A stretch of 64,000 bases of DNA from Saccharomyces mikatae IFO 1815 (lineage: Eukaryota > Ascomycota > Saccharomycetes > Saccharomycetales > Saccharomycetaceae): assembly GCF_947241705.1 (NCBI RefSeq), contig NC_079262.1, positions 599,441 through 663,440 on the forward strand, read 5' to 3'. How positions within the stretch are numbered: position 1 is the first letter of the stretch; every line of letters starts with the position of its first letter. Position numbers and translations under genes: made by a program. The notes under the pieces are model-generated. The model searched no databases and was not told where the DNA came from. It saw nothing but the letters and a program-made list of their open reading frames with translations. Below, one piece after another: positions 19,010 through 29,560 of this stretch.

Positions 19010-21532
19010 ATGACTGTTATTGAAGACACCATGGGGGCCAGAGTGGCTGCAAGGACCAGAAATATGAAAAGCAGCAGTAATTACAGGGAGAAGGAAGTAG
19101 ACGATATGACTGCGGACATTCTAGATTCAGAAGATGACGACAGTAAAAAAGGCAACGACAAAAATGATGATGCCCCCGTATGGTTACAAGACGACGTTCG
19201 TTCAGACGAAGATATTGAGCTGAACTCAGAGGACGATTCCGACACAGAAGCCATCCAAGCCCAAATGGTGGATACATTGAGTAAAGACACGAAGTCAGAG
19301 CAAAGTTCCTTGGACACTGAATTGTCTGAAATGGATACTAAGACCGTTTCTCTAAAATTGAAGAAATTGAACGAGTTCGTGAGGCAAAGTCAAGTATATT
19401 CCAGTATCATCGCAGATACTTTACTACAAAAATCCAATGAGGTTGCTAATTCTAATATCAAAGATGGTGACGACATCAGTAGTCAAGAACAGCCTTCCAA
19501 AAGACATAAAACAAAAAAAAAATCAATAACAGATTTTTTCAAAAAGCAGAAAAAGGATGAAAATATCGCCACTCCACAGAATTCTTCAGATGATATAGCC
19601 GTAAAACAACCTCGTCTGGTGAGAAACTGCACTTTAAAACCTTATCAATTAGAAGGCCTCAACTGGCTGATTACTCTCTATGAAAATGGTCTCAATGGAA
19701 TCCTCGCTGATGAAATGGGTCTTGGTAAAACTGTTCAAAGTATTGCTCTTTTAGCGTTCATATATGAAATGGATACAAAGGGCCCATTTCTGGTGGCTGC
19801 ACCTTTAAGTACCCTAGATAATTGGATAAACGAATTTGCAAAATTCGCACCTGACCTACCAGTTTTGAAATATTATGGGGCCAATGGTTATAAAGAACGT
19901 TCCACAAAGTTGAAAAACTTCTTTAAGCTACATGGTGGCACGGGAGTCATTATTACATCATATGAAATTATTCTAAGAGATACTGATTTGATCATGAGTC
20001 AAAATTGGAAGTTTTTAATAGTCGATGAAGGCCACCGTTTAAAAAATATAAATTGCAGGCTCATCAAAGAATTGAAGAAAATCAATACTTCGAACAGACT
20101 GTTGCTGACAGGAACACCTTTACAAAATAATCTGGCCGAATTATGGTCACTTTTGAATTTCATCATGCCTGATATTTTTGCCGATTTCGAAATATTTAAT
20201 AAATGGTTTGATTTTGACAGTTTAAACTTAGAATCCGGTTCAAACTCTGAGGCATTAAATAAGCTAATCAACGATGAATTACAGAAGAATTTGATTTCAA
20301 ATTTGCACACAATTCTAAAACCATTTCTTTTGAGAAGGTTGAAAAAAGTTGTTCTGGCAAATATTCTACCCCCAAAGAGGGAATATATTATAAATTGCCC
20401 AATGACAGTGGTACAGAAAAAATTCTACAAAGCAGGATTGAATGGAAAGCTAAAGAAAACTTTGTTTAAGGAACTGATCAAAGACTTTTTCACTTTGAAT
20501 GATGACTATATTGGTCACATTTCAAACCGATCCATAAGAGATTTTATTGACTTTAAACTATCCAGTAATGAAAGTTCTAATACAGACAATAAAATCAATT
20601 CTACTTTGTTACAAATGGACAAATTATATAAGGAAAATCTGCAGGTCGAAATATCAAATAAAAAGTTACAGAACATGATGATGCAACTAAGGCAAATAAT
20701 TGACTCAACCTTTTTGTTTTACTTTCCATACTTACATCCAGAGGATTTGACTTTGGAGAATCTTTTAAAGACATCTGGAAAATTACAAACAATACAAAGG
20801 TTAATTCCCCCATTAATTTCTGAAGGGCACAAGGTACTGATCTATTCTCAGTTTGTGAACATGCTTGACTTGATTGAAGATTGGTGCGATTTAAACTCGT
20901 TCGCGTCATTTCGAATTGATGGTTCAGTAAATAATGAAACAAGAAAGGCTCAGTTAGAGAAATTTAATAGCTCGAAAGATAAACACAAGATTTTTCTGTT
21001 ATCCACAAGAGCCGCAGGTTTGGGTATCAACCTAGTCGGGGCAGATACAGTGGTCCTGTTTGATAGTGACTGGAACCCACAGGTAGACTTACAAGCCATG
21101 GACAGGTGTCACCGTATTGGTCAAGAATCACCAGTTATAGTATACAGATTGTGTTGCGATAATACTATTGAACATGTTATATTAACTCGAGCAGCTAATA
21201 AGCGGAATTTGGAAAGAATGGTTATTCAAATGGGAAAGTTTAACAGCCTGAAAAAACTGGCGTTAAATGAAGGTTCATTTCTGAAGGCAAACAAAGTGGG
21301 TGTTAATGTCACTAATAAAGACTTAGTGCAAGAATTATCTATGCTTTTAATGAGTAACGAATCCAGTATTGGGTTCAAAAGTGAGAGACAGAAAGAAGAT
21401 AACTCTACTGAGGGCCAACTAACTGATAAAGAGATCGAGGAACTAACTGATAGATCACTTGAAGCATACAAGACTAACAGGGTGGTAAATCTACCCCACG
21501 TTAGGCTATTTGAAACCACTTCCGGTTTTTAG
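19010..21532 (+). CDS. IRC5: Irc5, Snf2-family ATPase (HELLS/LSH-like)
   Basis: 840 residues from the ATG at 19010; a 6-codon TTG-initiated extension is discarded. The N-terminal part is acidic with a basic patch and [11 protein letters not shown]. Then comes the Snf2 core: Walker A DEMGLGKT (234-241), DEGH box (VDEGHRLKN), LTGTPLQNN, and the C-terminal helicase lobe with [11 protein letters not shown] and DRCHRIGQ. It is the yeast relative of LSH/HELLS, known to help cohesin loading and to limit spontaneous recombination foci. All ATPase motifs are intact. Confidence 0.96.
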   Translation: MTVIEDTMGARVAARTRNMKSSSNYREKEVDDMTADILDSEDDDSKKGNDKNDDAPVWLQDDVRSDEDIELNSEDDSDTEAIQAQMVDTLSKDTKSEQSSLDTELSEMDTKTVSLKLKKLNEFVRQSQVYSSIIADTLLQKSNEVANSNIKDGDDISSQEQPSKRHKTKKKSITDFFKKQKKDENIATPQNSSDDIAVKQPRLVRNCTLKPYQLEGLNWLITLYENGLNGILADEMGLGKTVQSIALLAFIYEMDTKGPFLVAAPLSTLDNWINEFAKFAPDLPVLKYYGANGYKERSTKLKNFFKLHGGTGVIITSYEIILRDTDLIMSQNWKFLIVDEGHRLKNINCRLIKELKKINTSNRLLLTGTPLQNNLAELWSLLNFIMPDIFADFEIFNKWFDFDSLNLESGSNSEALNKLINDELQKNLISNLHTILKPFLLRRLKKVVLANILPPKREYIINCPMTVVQKKFYKAGLNGKLKKTLFKELIKDFFTLNDDYIGHISNRSIRDFIDFKLSSNESSNTDNKINSTLLQMDKLYKENLQVEISNKKLQNMMMQLRQIIDSTFLFYFPYLHPEDLTLENLLKTSGKLQTIQRLIPPLISEGHKVLIYSQFVNMLDLIEDWCDLNSFASFRIDGSVNNETRKAQLEKFNSSKDKHKIFLLSTRAAGLGINLVGADTVVLFDSDWNPQVDLQAMDRCHRIGQESPVIVYRLCCDNTIEHVILTRAANKRNLERMVIQMGKFNSLKKLALNEGSFLKANKVGVNVTNKDLVQELSMLLMSNESSIGFKSERQKEDNSTEGQLTDKEIEELTDRSLEAYKTNRVVNLPHVRLFETTSGF

Positions 21533-21600
21533 TCACACTATCGTACATTATTATTTAATTAATTATTTTATCCATACATACATAGATACATATACATCGA

Positions 21601-23124
21601 TCAACGTCCTTGTCGTACAAACTCTTCTTCTAGCTGCTCCCTTATTTCACGGTCCCTGAAAAAAGTATCTGCTGCATTCATTCTCTGTGCAAAGGTATCC
21701 TGAATACTATTCTTCGTACTTTGGAAATCAGTTTTGAGTTTGGTTATCCATTCCAATATCAAAGTCATGTCTAAATCATGCTTGATTAGGCGATTCCTCT
21801 CTGAAATAACTTTCTTTTTTAAATTCATAAAACGATGCCAATTCAAATGATTTTCCTCGACATATTCAGAGTCATACTGATCTTTCAAATGTAAGCTTCT
21901 TATGTCCATATATGCCATTCTCTGTGACCATTGGCTTACCATTATATCCCCCCACTCCTCGTAAACTTCGACGTTTTCAAGGCGAATCGATTCCGCCAGT
22001 TTCGCCATTTCAGTAAGGAAAGAGTCTAATGAACAAAAAAGAGAATTCTCAAAATCTAACAAATGTAATTTGTAGTTTTTCAATATTGATGTAATCGAAG
22101 ATTTAGTAACATAAGCCTCCAATTCAAACTGGCCTGATTCATCAAAGTACTTTATTTTACTCCGTTCAGGATCAAATTTAGAAGTACAATTAATGTCTTT
22201 GATCCTTGAATCCAAAAACCTTAACTGCTCACCAACTGTCTTGTTTAGGTCATCAAGCCTGTTAGTGATTTCAGTAGATTTATTCCGCACTTGAGCTTCG
22301 AACGTAGAGTGTATCTCTGAATCCAAAAGTGCTACCGCCCTGCGTACTTTTGACTCAATGGCCTTGATCCATGCTTCGTATTCCACTTTTAGTGATTCTG
22401 GTTCGTATATTTCTAACTCTGCATGGTTATCGGAACCAATAATAATCTTTGAAAAATCCTGCAAAATGGCAGCAGTGACGAGTTGTGAGTTTCCGCGGTC
22501 ATCCTGTCCATCCTCGAACTCGTACTCTTGATTCCTCTCCACAGTCTCAATTTCGTCGTCAGCATCATCGTCGTCGTCATCATCGTCTTCGTCGTCATAA
22601 TCTTCAGTTTCCGAGTCTGTCTCAAAAATCGGTTTAACGTGCGTACTATCAACACTAAAAGAGCCATATTTCATCCAGTTGGTAGAAGAATTAAAAGGGT
22701 TTTCTAGCACATTTTTCACATTATCCGTATATGGCTTTAAATAATACCAAGCGATCCTCAGATGATTCAACATGGGCCCCAATTTTGAATGTAGTGAACA
22801 ACAGAGCTCGTTTAACCTCAAAAAAGAAGAAACGTTGTACCAAAAGCGGTAAAGATATGCCAAAAGTTTCCTCAAAGGAGAGTTAGGGTACTTCTCCATC
22901 AACGGTCTTATTGATTGCGAGTACTTTTCAACTAGATAATCAGTCACAACCGAACCTTCAAGCAACTTGGGATGTAAGAAAGAGCTCCCTGGAAATCGTG
23001 TGTACTGGCATACGGCCTCTAAGTTTGTGGCAAAGTTTCCTGGACCATTTTGTTGACAAACTAAGTACCTAAGCATGAAGATGCAAGCCAGCAAAGCAGT
23101 GATTACTTTGAAAATGGCCCTCAT
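21601..23124 (-). CDS. OSW7: Osw7, outer spore wall protein
   Basis: A 507-residue protein with an N-terminal hydrophobic segment (about 7-24, VITALLACIFMLRYLVC) that should be a signal anchor. A long helical, partly coiled-coil region follows, with an Asp/Glu run near 180-195 coded by a GAT/GAC repeat. It matches yeast Osw7, a paralogue of She10 involved in outer spore wall (dityrosine layer) assembly. It converges with IRC5 (68 bp apart) and is divergent from SAP155. Confidence 0.93.
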   Translation of the reverse strand: MRAIFKVITALLACIFMLRYLVCQQNGPGNFATNLEAVCQYTRFPGSSFLHPKLLEGSVVTDYLVEKYSQSIRPLMEKYPNSPLRKLLAYLYRFWYNVSSFLRLNELCCSLHSKLGPMLNHLRIAWYYLKPYTDNVKNVLENPFNSSTNWMKYGSFSVDSTHVKPIFETDSETEDYDDEDDDDDDDDADDEIETVERNQEYEFEDGQDDRGNSQLVTAAILQDFSKIIIGSDNHAELEIYEPESLKVEYEAWIKAIESKVRRAVALLDSEIHSTFEAQVRNKSTEITNRLDDLNKTVGEQLRFLDSRIKDINCTSKFDPERSKIKYFDESGQFELEAYVTKSSITSILKNYKLHLLDFENSLFCSLDSFLTEMAKLAESIRLENVEVYEEWGDIMVSQWSQRMAYMDIRSLHLKDQYDSEYVEENHLNWHRFMNLKKKVISERNRLIKHDLDMTLILEWITKLKTDFQSTKNSIQDTFAQRMNAADTFFRDREIREQLEEEFVRQGR

Positions 23125-23827
23125 GATTATAGTAAAGAACTACCACCGTTTTCGCCTAGCAAAAGGACAAATCGATCAGTAGCAGAAGCCGGAATAGTAA
23201 TCTCACCGAAATAAAGCAATTCTTCAAGAACCAAAAAGCACACTTTGATGTGATGCAAGTTTCACCTCAATGACCATTATGTAATTTTGGCTAAATTGAT
23301 GCTTGTATTGTGGCTTAAAAGGGCCATAATGACAACAAGGAATGTCAGGGTTAAACCATTTTGTAATGAGGGTATAAGATAATAAATGAGAGGGCTGGTA
23401 AAGGGCTGAAAAAAAAAGATAGGTCTTCTTAGGGTTATCCCTTCCTCTAGAAAAAAAGAAAAAAAATAATCTTGAGTGGCCAATTAGAACCAGAACCAAC
23501 AATATCGTGGTATAATCCGGTCTAAAAGGATTAATAGGAAGGAGTTATTAGACTATTGGACTCAGTATTTTCCTCTAAGAAGCAGTTAAGAAACTGAGAG
23601 ATTAAAGCTAAATAGTTGGGTTTGAGTGAACATCCCTTTTTTTTTCTTCTTCCTCTTTTCTATCATTCTCATTTTATTTCACTTCTGATTTTACTTTAGC
23701 CCGATTAGAATACAAGCGTTACTTCCCTGAACTATAACCTCTGCCGTCCCCACTTTTATTGATTTGGAGCAGAATTTTTTTACGAAGAGAGAAAAAGAAG
23801 AGACCAACACAACAAGCCAGTTTAAAG
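23125..23827. other. OSW7-SAP155 divergent intergenic region
   Basis: 703 bp serving as promoter for both genes. Poly-T/pyrimidine tracts lie near 23638-23660, as in constitutive yeast promoters. No gene supported. Confidence 0.6.
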
Positions 23828-26809
23828 ATGTCATTCTGGCCTTTTGGACAGAATCTGACTCATTCTAATATCAACAAGATTCTAGATGAGTATTTTCACG
23901 TGTTACACGAACTAGAGCGGATCAACCCGAGTGTTGGTAAGGCCATTCCTGCGATTTTTAACAACGTGCAGCAGCGAGGTACGAATGACTCCCTGGATTC
24001 TATTCCGGAGGAGTATAGTCAAGGCAATGATATAAAGACAGCAGATGGAGATCAGAAAAGCCGGTTTGAGAAGGATGAACAGCAGGAACGGTATGAGAAG
24101 GAGGAGGAGGAGCGTAGCATGAATTCTAGCGAATCTTCCACTACATCGTTCTCTTCAGGGTCAACTTCGAAAACGGATTTAGATGAGGAGGATATTAGTA
24201 ATACCACTGCCCCCATGATGGTTACCACAAAGAGTCTGGATAATTCTTTCATTGAAAAAATGCTCGTTGAAACGGAGCTTTTGAATGAACTATCGAGACA
24301 AAACAAGACGTTACTCGACTTCATTTGTTTTGGGTTTTTCTTTGATAAGAGAACTAATAAAAAAGTAAATAATATGGAATATCTGATCGATCAACTGATG
24401 GAATGTATCTCAAAAATTAAAACTGCCACCACAGTGGACCTCAACAATCTGATAGATTACCAAGAACAGCAGCAGCTCGATGATAGCTCCCAAGAGGATA
24501 TCTACGTAGAATCTGATACGGAACAAGAAGAAGAGAGAGAGGAGAATAATAACAGTAACAATAACAAGAGACGAAAACGTGGCAGCTCTTCGTTCAATAG
24601 CGACGATAACGACGACAACGATGCGAACGAGGATGATGAATCTGCTTATTTGACGAAAGCCACTATAATATCTGAGATCTTTTCTCTAGATATTTGGTTG
24701 ATTAGCGAATCATTGGTGAAAAATCAATCATACTTGAACAAGATTTGGTCTATCATCAACCTTTCAAACTTTAATTCTGAGAATTCTCCTTTGGTACCGA
24801 TATTCTTAAAGGTTAATCAAAACCTGTTACTAACTAGGCAAGATCAATATTTGAATTTCATTCGAACAGAGAAGAGCTTTGTGGACGATATGTTGAAGCA
24901 TGTAGATATTTCATTGTTGATGGATTTTTTCCTAAAGATAATATCCACAGATAAGATTGAATCGCCAACGGGAATAATCGAATTAGTGTATGACCAGAAC
25001 TTAATTAGCAAGTGTTTGAGCTTTCTCAATAACAAACAATCACCAGCGGATATCCAAGCCTGTGTAGGTGATTTTCTAAAAGCTTTGATTGCCATCTCTG
25101 CCAATGCACCCCTGGATGATATTTCGATTGGACCAAATTCTTTGACTAGACAATTAGCATCACCAGAATCCATCGCGAAGCTAGTTGATATCATGATCAA
25201 TCAAAGAGGTGCTGCACTAAATACCACTGTCTCGATTGTTATCGAACTGATAAGGAAAAACAATTCGGACTACGATCAAGTCAATCTCCTAGCCACTACT
25301 ATCAAGACACATCCGCCTTCAAATAGAGATCCAATATATTTAGGTTATTTACTCCGGAAATTTTCCGACCATTTGTCGGATTTTTTCCAAATCATTTTAG
25401 ACATTGAAAATGATCCAAACATTCAGTTACATGAAAATCAGTTGCATGAAAAGTTTAAACCTTTAGGATTTGAAAGATTCAAAGTGGTGGAATTAGTCGC
25501 TGAGTTACTTCATTGCTCAAATATGGGATTAATGAATTCTAAAAGGGCTGAGAGAATTGCCAGAAGAAGAGATAAAGTAAGGAGTCAATTATCCCATCAT
25601 TTACAAGACGCGCTAAATGATTTAAGTATCGATGAAAAGGAACATTTCAAAACGAACACCTCTCTAACAAATAACGTTAATGACAATTTAATAAATAATA
25701 ACGGTAAACAAAATAATAATGACAATAATGATGACGATGATGAAAGCGATTATGGCGATGAAATAGATGAAAGCTTTGAAATTCCATATATCAATATGAA
25801 GCAAAATACAAAACTTAGGACTGACCCCACTGTGGGGGATTTGTTCAAGATCAAACTTTATGATACGCGAATCGTTTCCAAAATAATGGAATTATTTTTA
25901 ACGCATCCCTGGAACAATTTTTGGCATAATGTTATATTCGACATAATTCAGCAAATATTCAATGGTAGGATGGATTTTTCCTATAATTCATTCCTTGTAT
26001 TGTCTCTTTTTAACTTAAGGAGCTCATATCAATTCATGACTGATATAATTATTCCGAATGAAAAAGAAATGAACGTTTCTGGCTTTACTCCCGTTTCTAG
26101 AGACCCAAATTTTGATTTTAGGATAACTACTGATTTCATATTAAAGGGTTACCAAGATTCTTATAGATTTTATGAGCTGAGGAAAATGAATTTGGGATAT
26201 ATGGGCCATATAGTCTTGATTGCTGAAGAAGTGGTCAAGTTTTCCAAACTATACAAAGTGGAACTAATCTCTCCTGATATCCAAGATATTCTACAAACCG
26301 AAGAGTGGCAATACTACTCTGAGGAAGTGTTAAACGAAACAAGAATGATGTACTCAAAAATTCTTGGTGGCGGAAGTTATATCGATGATGGAAACGGTAA
26401 CATCATTCCACAGCTTCCTGATAACAGTACAGTGTTAACACCCAACGATGAAACAAACAATACTAATGAAATGTTTGATTCAGATACTGGAAAGAGTAAT
26501 GGGAATAGTGGTGGCGGCCAATTGATTAACGTTGAATCTTTAGAAGAACAATTGTCTTTGTCCACAGAATCTGATTTACATAATAAATTAAGGGAAATGT
26601 TAATCAATAGGGCTCAGGAAGACGTTGACAATAAAAACATGGAGAATGGAGTTTTCATACTTGGACCCCCCGATAATAAGAACGATAATAATAACACTAA
26701 CATTAATAACAACAACAATAATAATAACGATAATAATGATAATGACAATGATAATGCTCGTAATTATAATGAAAATGCTGATAATGATAATGATTATGAT
26801 CATGAATGA
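23828..26809 (+). CDS. SAP155: Sap155, Sit4 phosphatase-associated protein
   Basis: 993 residues from the ATG at 23828 (MSFWPFGQNLTHSNINK). An open extension upstream starts only with TTG. SAPS-domain proteins bind the Sit4 PP6-type phosphatase and direct it to TOR, G1/S and tRNA-modification (zymocin-sensitivity) roles. Acidic and serine-rich linkers lie near 80-125 and 215-260. The C-terminal tail is an Asn/Asp repeat (about 940-993) coded by AAT/GAT triplets. Its length differs from the S. cerevisiae protein mostly through these repeats. Confidence 0.96.
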   Translation: MSFWPFGQNLTHSNINKILDEYFHVLHELERINPSVGKAIPAIFNNVQQRGTNDSLDSIPEEYSQGNDIKTADGDQKSRFEKDEQQERYEKEEEERSMNSSESSTTSFSSGSTSKTDLDEEDISNTTAPMMVTTKSLDNSFIEKMLVETELLNELSRQNKTLLDFICFGFFFDKRTNKKVNNMEYLIDQLMECISKIKTATTVDLNNLIDYQEQQQLDDSSQEDIYVESDTEQEEEREENNNSNNNKRRKRGSSSFNSDDNDDNDANEDDESAYLTKATIISEIFSLDIWLISESLVKNQSYLNKIWSIINLSNFNSENSPLVPIFLKVNQNLLLTRQDQYLNFIRTEKSFVDDMLKHVDISLLMDFFLKIISTDKIESPTGIIELVYDQNLISKCLSFLNNKQSPADIQACVGDFLKALIAISANAPLDDISIGPNSLTRQLASPESIAKLVDIMINQRGAALNTTVSIVIELIRKNNSDYDQVNLLATTIKTHPPSNRDPIYLGYLLRKFSDHLSDFFQIILDIENDPNIQLHENQLHEKFKPLGFERFKVVELVAELLHCSNMGLMNSKRAERIARRRDKVRSQLSHHLQDALNDLSIDEKEHFKTNTSLTNNVNDNLINNNGKQNNNDNNDDDDESDYGDEIDESFEIPYINMKQNTKLRTDPTVGDLFKIKLYDTRIVSKIMELFLTHPWNNFWHNVIFDIIQQIFNGRMDFSYNSFLVLSLFNLRSSYQFMTDIIIPNEKEMNVSGFTPVSRDPNFDFRITTDFILKGYQDSYRFYELRKMNLGYMGHIVLIAEEVVKFSKLYKVELISPDIQDILQTEEWQYYSEEVLNETRMMYSKILGGGSYIDDGNGNIIPQLPDNSTVLTPNDETNNTNEMFDSDTGKSNGNSGGGQLINVESLEEQLSLSTESDLHNKLREMLINRAQEDVDNKNMENGVFILGPPDNKNDNNNTNINNNNNNNNDNNDNDNDNARNYNENADNDNDYDHE

Positions 26810-26936
26810 TACATTGTTTTGTACTTTTCTTTAATTTGTATATATGAATAATTATTTGTATGTATATGTACTATGTAGTTTTCCATTCATTCATTCATTC
26901 ATTCATCAAGATGAAATAAATACTTCTTCTTACGCT

Positions 26937-27824
26937 TCACTTGCGTGAATAGATTACTTTGCCATTAGGCAATTCCATTTTCTTCTGACCTTTCTTCGCA
27001 GATCTCCTTTTCACTGTGTTTCCTTTTTTTACGTGCTCCCCATCAAATTTTTTATTATCCTTCAATATCTCTTCCTCTTCCGTATCGCTAACAAATCTAC
27101 CCAATGTAATGTTCCAAATGGAGGCAGGTATTTTCCAAAACCAACACTTCTTTACTGAAGGTTTGTCCAAAGTATCCGGTGAGATTAGAGTTTCACTTCC
27201 GTCAGGCTCCATAACGTAGACGTCGCTAAACCTTACAACCAAATTCTTCCCTTCATCCTCTTCATTCTGCTTAAATGTCAATTGTTTAACACCTAGTCCA
27301 TTAGTGTTATCTTGCTGTTTACATTGGTCGATAAAGTTTTCAATTCTAGATCTTTGAGAACGATACTGTATAATAGAAATGATATACTGCCCAATGTTGA
27401 TGACTATCCAAATGAAAGCCAGCACAAACCACGTTTTGGGTTTCACTCTCGTAAAATAAAACCCACCCTTATGAAAATCATAGTTCGGAAACCCATTTAG
27501 CAAATAATAATCATAAATCTTACGATTGGAGCTATTGGAAAGAATTTGAGTAGCCAAGTTCAATCTTTCATACAATTTGCGGTACTTGGGATTCTTATCC
27601 GGGTGGTACTTCTTAGACAGCTTTCTCAAATTCTTGGTAATTTCCTTTGAATTAGATTGCTGCAATTTGGGTAGCTTTAAAAACTTGTAAAAGTTCATTT
27701 CTGAGCCATATTTTGTACTTATTTCATTTTGCAATTGGAAAATTTCTGTTTCAATGGTAGTAAAAGCATATACAAATGAAACAAAGCCCAGTATAAGCAA
27801 CGCTGGTTTCCAGTAGCCCTTCAT
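26937..27824 (-). CDS. ERJ5: Erj5, ER membrane J-domain protein
   Basis: 295 residues: N-terminal signal sequence (about 1-22), a J domain with the HPD triad at 74-76 (KKYHPDKNP), one membrane segment at about 132-150 (TWFVLAFIWIVINIG), and a basic C-terminal tail. Erj5 is a type I ER membrane co-chaperone whose J domain faces the lumen and helps Kar2 fold proteins. It is divergent from KEG1, another ER gene, across 199 bp. Confidence 0.95.
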   Translation of the reverse strand: MKGYWKPALLILGFVSFVYAFTTIETEIFQLQNEISTKYGSEMNFYKFLKLPKLQQSNSKEITKNLRKLSKKYHPDKNPKYRKLYERLNLATQILSNSSNRKIYDYYLLNGFPNYDFHKGGFYFTRVKPKTWFVLAFIWIVINIGQYIISIIQYRSQRSRIENFIDQCKQQDNTNGLGVKQLTFKQNEEDEGKNLVVRFSDVYVMEPDGSETLISPDTLDKPSVKKCWFWKIPASIWNITLGRFVSDTEEEEILKDNKKFDGEHVKKGNTVKRRSAKKGQKKMELPNGKVIYSRK

Positions 27825-27876
27825 CCTCTTAGTGATTTGATCGGTTTAGTTTTCTGTCTGTTTTCCATTCTTTCGC

Positions 27877-27883
27877 TACGTGT
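27877..27883. promoter_or_regulatory. UPRE-2-like TACGTGT between ERJ5 and KEG1
   Basis: TACGTGT in the shared 199-bp promoter of two ER-protein genes. The core TACGTG is the Hac1 UPRE-2 element. A single 7-mer can occur by chance, so this is suggestive only. Confidence 0.35.
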
Positions 27884-28023
27884 TATTTGGAAGATCTCTT
27901 TTTTTTTGCCAGTGTTGATATTAAATCATAGAAAAATGAACATAACTTAGATTCAAATAGGGAATACGGTACATATGACTTGACAAAAGTATTCAAGTAC
28001 GTATATTCAAGAGGTACTCAAGA

Positions 28024-28629
28024 ATGGCAGGTATTAGATTGATTCATAAGCTTTACCAGTATTATCAATTAGCCACAAGCTTCTTGTATGCTGCACTATT
28101 GATGCGATGGTCAATAATAATGCCTTTGGTGGGATCTCGGTTTTTGCCTGGAGGGATCCATGAGTTCTTAATATATTTGATGCTTTGCTCCAGCCTTGTG
28201 GAAATTCTTTGGTTGCTCAGGTTTCATGGGTTCAGAAATGGTTTATTTTCAAGAACCTTTTTGAAGAACTTAAATTTTATCTACCTAGTCAGAGTGATCC
28301 ATTTTTATGACGATTATGAACACGCATTGATCTTGAAAAATGCATCTTATTCCAGTTTCATCATTTGTTTGTCTTTATCTCAAGCATATTGTCACTGGTG
28401 TAAACTTTTTAAACGTGAAGGTGTAAAGGAAAAAACCATGGTCTGGAAGGCTAACACATTTGTCACATTGCCCATTTTATACTTGAGTGAATTTGCTTTA
28501 CTGCTGTTAAACATTCAAGTCAAAAACTATCATTCTACTCTGACTTTAGATATGGTAAACAGGGCGGTTTTACTAGCATATTTCCCAATACTAATAACAG
28601 CATACAGAAAACTATTGCAGAATAAGTAA
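28024..28629 (+). CDS. KEG1: Keg1, ER membrane protein for beta-1,6-glucan synthesis
   Basis: A 201-residue integral membrane protein with about four hydrophobic segments (about 15-35, 45-63, 105-122, 140-165). It matches yeast Keg1, an essential ER protein that binds Kre6 and is needed for cell-wall beta-1,6-glucan. The start at 28024 is the conserved MAGIRLIHKLYQYYQ. It converges with IRC6 (37 bp apart). Confidence 0.95.
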   Translation: MAGIRLIHKLYQYYQLATSFLYAALLMRWSIIMPLVGSRFLPGGIHEFLIYLMLCSSLVEILWLLRFHGFRNGLFSRTFLKNLNFIYLVRVIHFYDDYEHALILKNASYSSFIICLSLSQAYCHWCKLFKREGVKEKTMVWKANTFVTLPILYLSEFALLLLNIQVKNYHSTLTLDMVNRAVLLAYFPILITAYRKLLQNK

Positions 28630-28666
28630 TTTTATTGCTTCAACATATATATGTATGTAGATTTAC

Positions 28667-29383
28667 TCATAAAAATTCGGATAGTTGTTCAGCAATTTCT
28701 TCTGCAAAAGCATCAGCTTCATTACTGTTCTCCATAGATTTATACTTTATTCTCGCACTTTGCAGATTTTTAATTATCTGTTCAAGTGGCATATCCTTGG
28801 ATTTCTTGTCCATTATCATAGTTATCGGTTGAAGCTTACAATTTAACCAATCGTGGGTATCTATTATTTCCTGTACCCTATCAAGCCCCAATTTCTCCCC
28901 ATATTCGTTGTGATTGATGGTTGGCTTTGACCTAGTCCAATTTATGAATTCGATGACGTTGGTGAAACTGCTGCACCGATTTTCATTGAGTTCATCAATT
29001 TCCTCTTGCTCCACTTCTTTGTTAACATTAACCAACACAATAAATGTATTTGGATGAACGGACGTCATGAATTGGGTCAATAGTTCTTGTGGTGCCATTA
29101 ATCTATTGTCTGTTATTAGGATTATTCCTGCCATAACGTTTCTAAGTGGCTCACATTCCAATGTAACAAATTCCTCTATCCATACTGGCAAGTCTTTGAA
29201 CGAATCTATATACAGATCGAAAGAGGTTTTATAGTATTTATTTTCCCAAGTTTGGTCCTTTATTATACTGACACTGGTCGTACTGCAGTGGAATAAGTCC
29301 TGCAATAGTTGAGTTTTCAAAAAGTTGTGCGAGTGATGCGATAACACCAGTATTTTATTCTGAGGATATTCAGGAGCATTCAT
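28667..29383 (-). CDS. IRC6: Irc6, clathrin adaptor-binding Rab-like protein
   Basis: 238 residues from the ATG at 29381-29383 (MNAPEYPQNKILVLS), which lines up with the S. cerevisiae start. An open extension of 53 codons upstream (ATG at 29542) is probably not used; a third ATG lies 9 codons upstream. Irc6 has a Rab-like fold and binds AP-1 and AP-2 clathrin adaptors, like mammalian p34/AAGAB. The promoter lies in 29384-29560 beside the DUG1 3' end. Confidence 0.92.
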   Translation of the reverse strand: MNAPEYPQNKILVLSHHSHNFLKTQLLQDLFHCSTTSVSIIKDQTWENKYYKTSFDLYIDSFKDLPVWIEEFVTLECEPLRNVMAGIILITDNRLMAPQELLTQFMTSVHPNTFIVLVNVNKEVEQEEIDELNENRCSSFTNVIEFINWTRSKPTINHNEYGEKLGLDRVQEIIDTHDWLNCKLQPITMIMDKKSKDMPLEQIIKNLQSARIKYKSMENSNEADAFAEEIAEQLSEFL

Positions 29384-29560
29384 TGCAAGTTTGGTATTCT
29401 TTGCATGCATACTACCTTGAAACGGTTGAGCTATCCTATATCTACCTAGTACTTCCCGTTTTTCTCCTCTATTTTCACAAATTGAGTAGATATGAACAAA
29501 CTTGAAATGGCATAAAAAGTAAACATTTACACACATATACATAGATATAAATAAGCTGGA

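Noticed and set aside
22413-22667. Met/Thr-rich frame inside OSW7
   Set aside because: Shifted-frame reading of the OSW7 acidic repeat; OSW7 itself is well supported.
23759-23827. N-terminal extension of Sap155
   Set aside because: Begins with TTG only; the conserved ATG start MSFWPFG is at 23828.
26600-26834. Ile/Thr-rich frames on both strands near 26.7 kb
   Set aside because: Alternate-frame products of the AAT/GAT repeat coding the Asn/Asp tail of Sap155.
29384-29542. 53-codon N-terminal extension of Irc6
   Set aside because: Not present in the S. cerevisiae protein as I recall it; sequence looks like promoter and 5' UTR.
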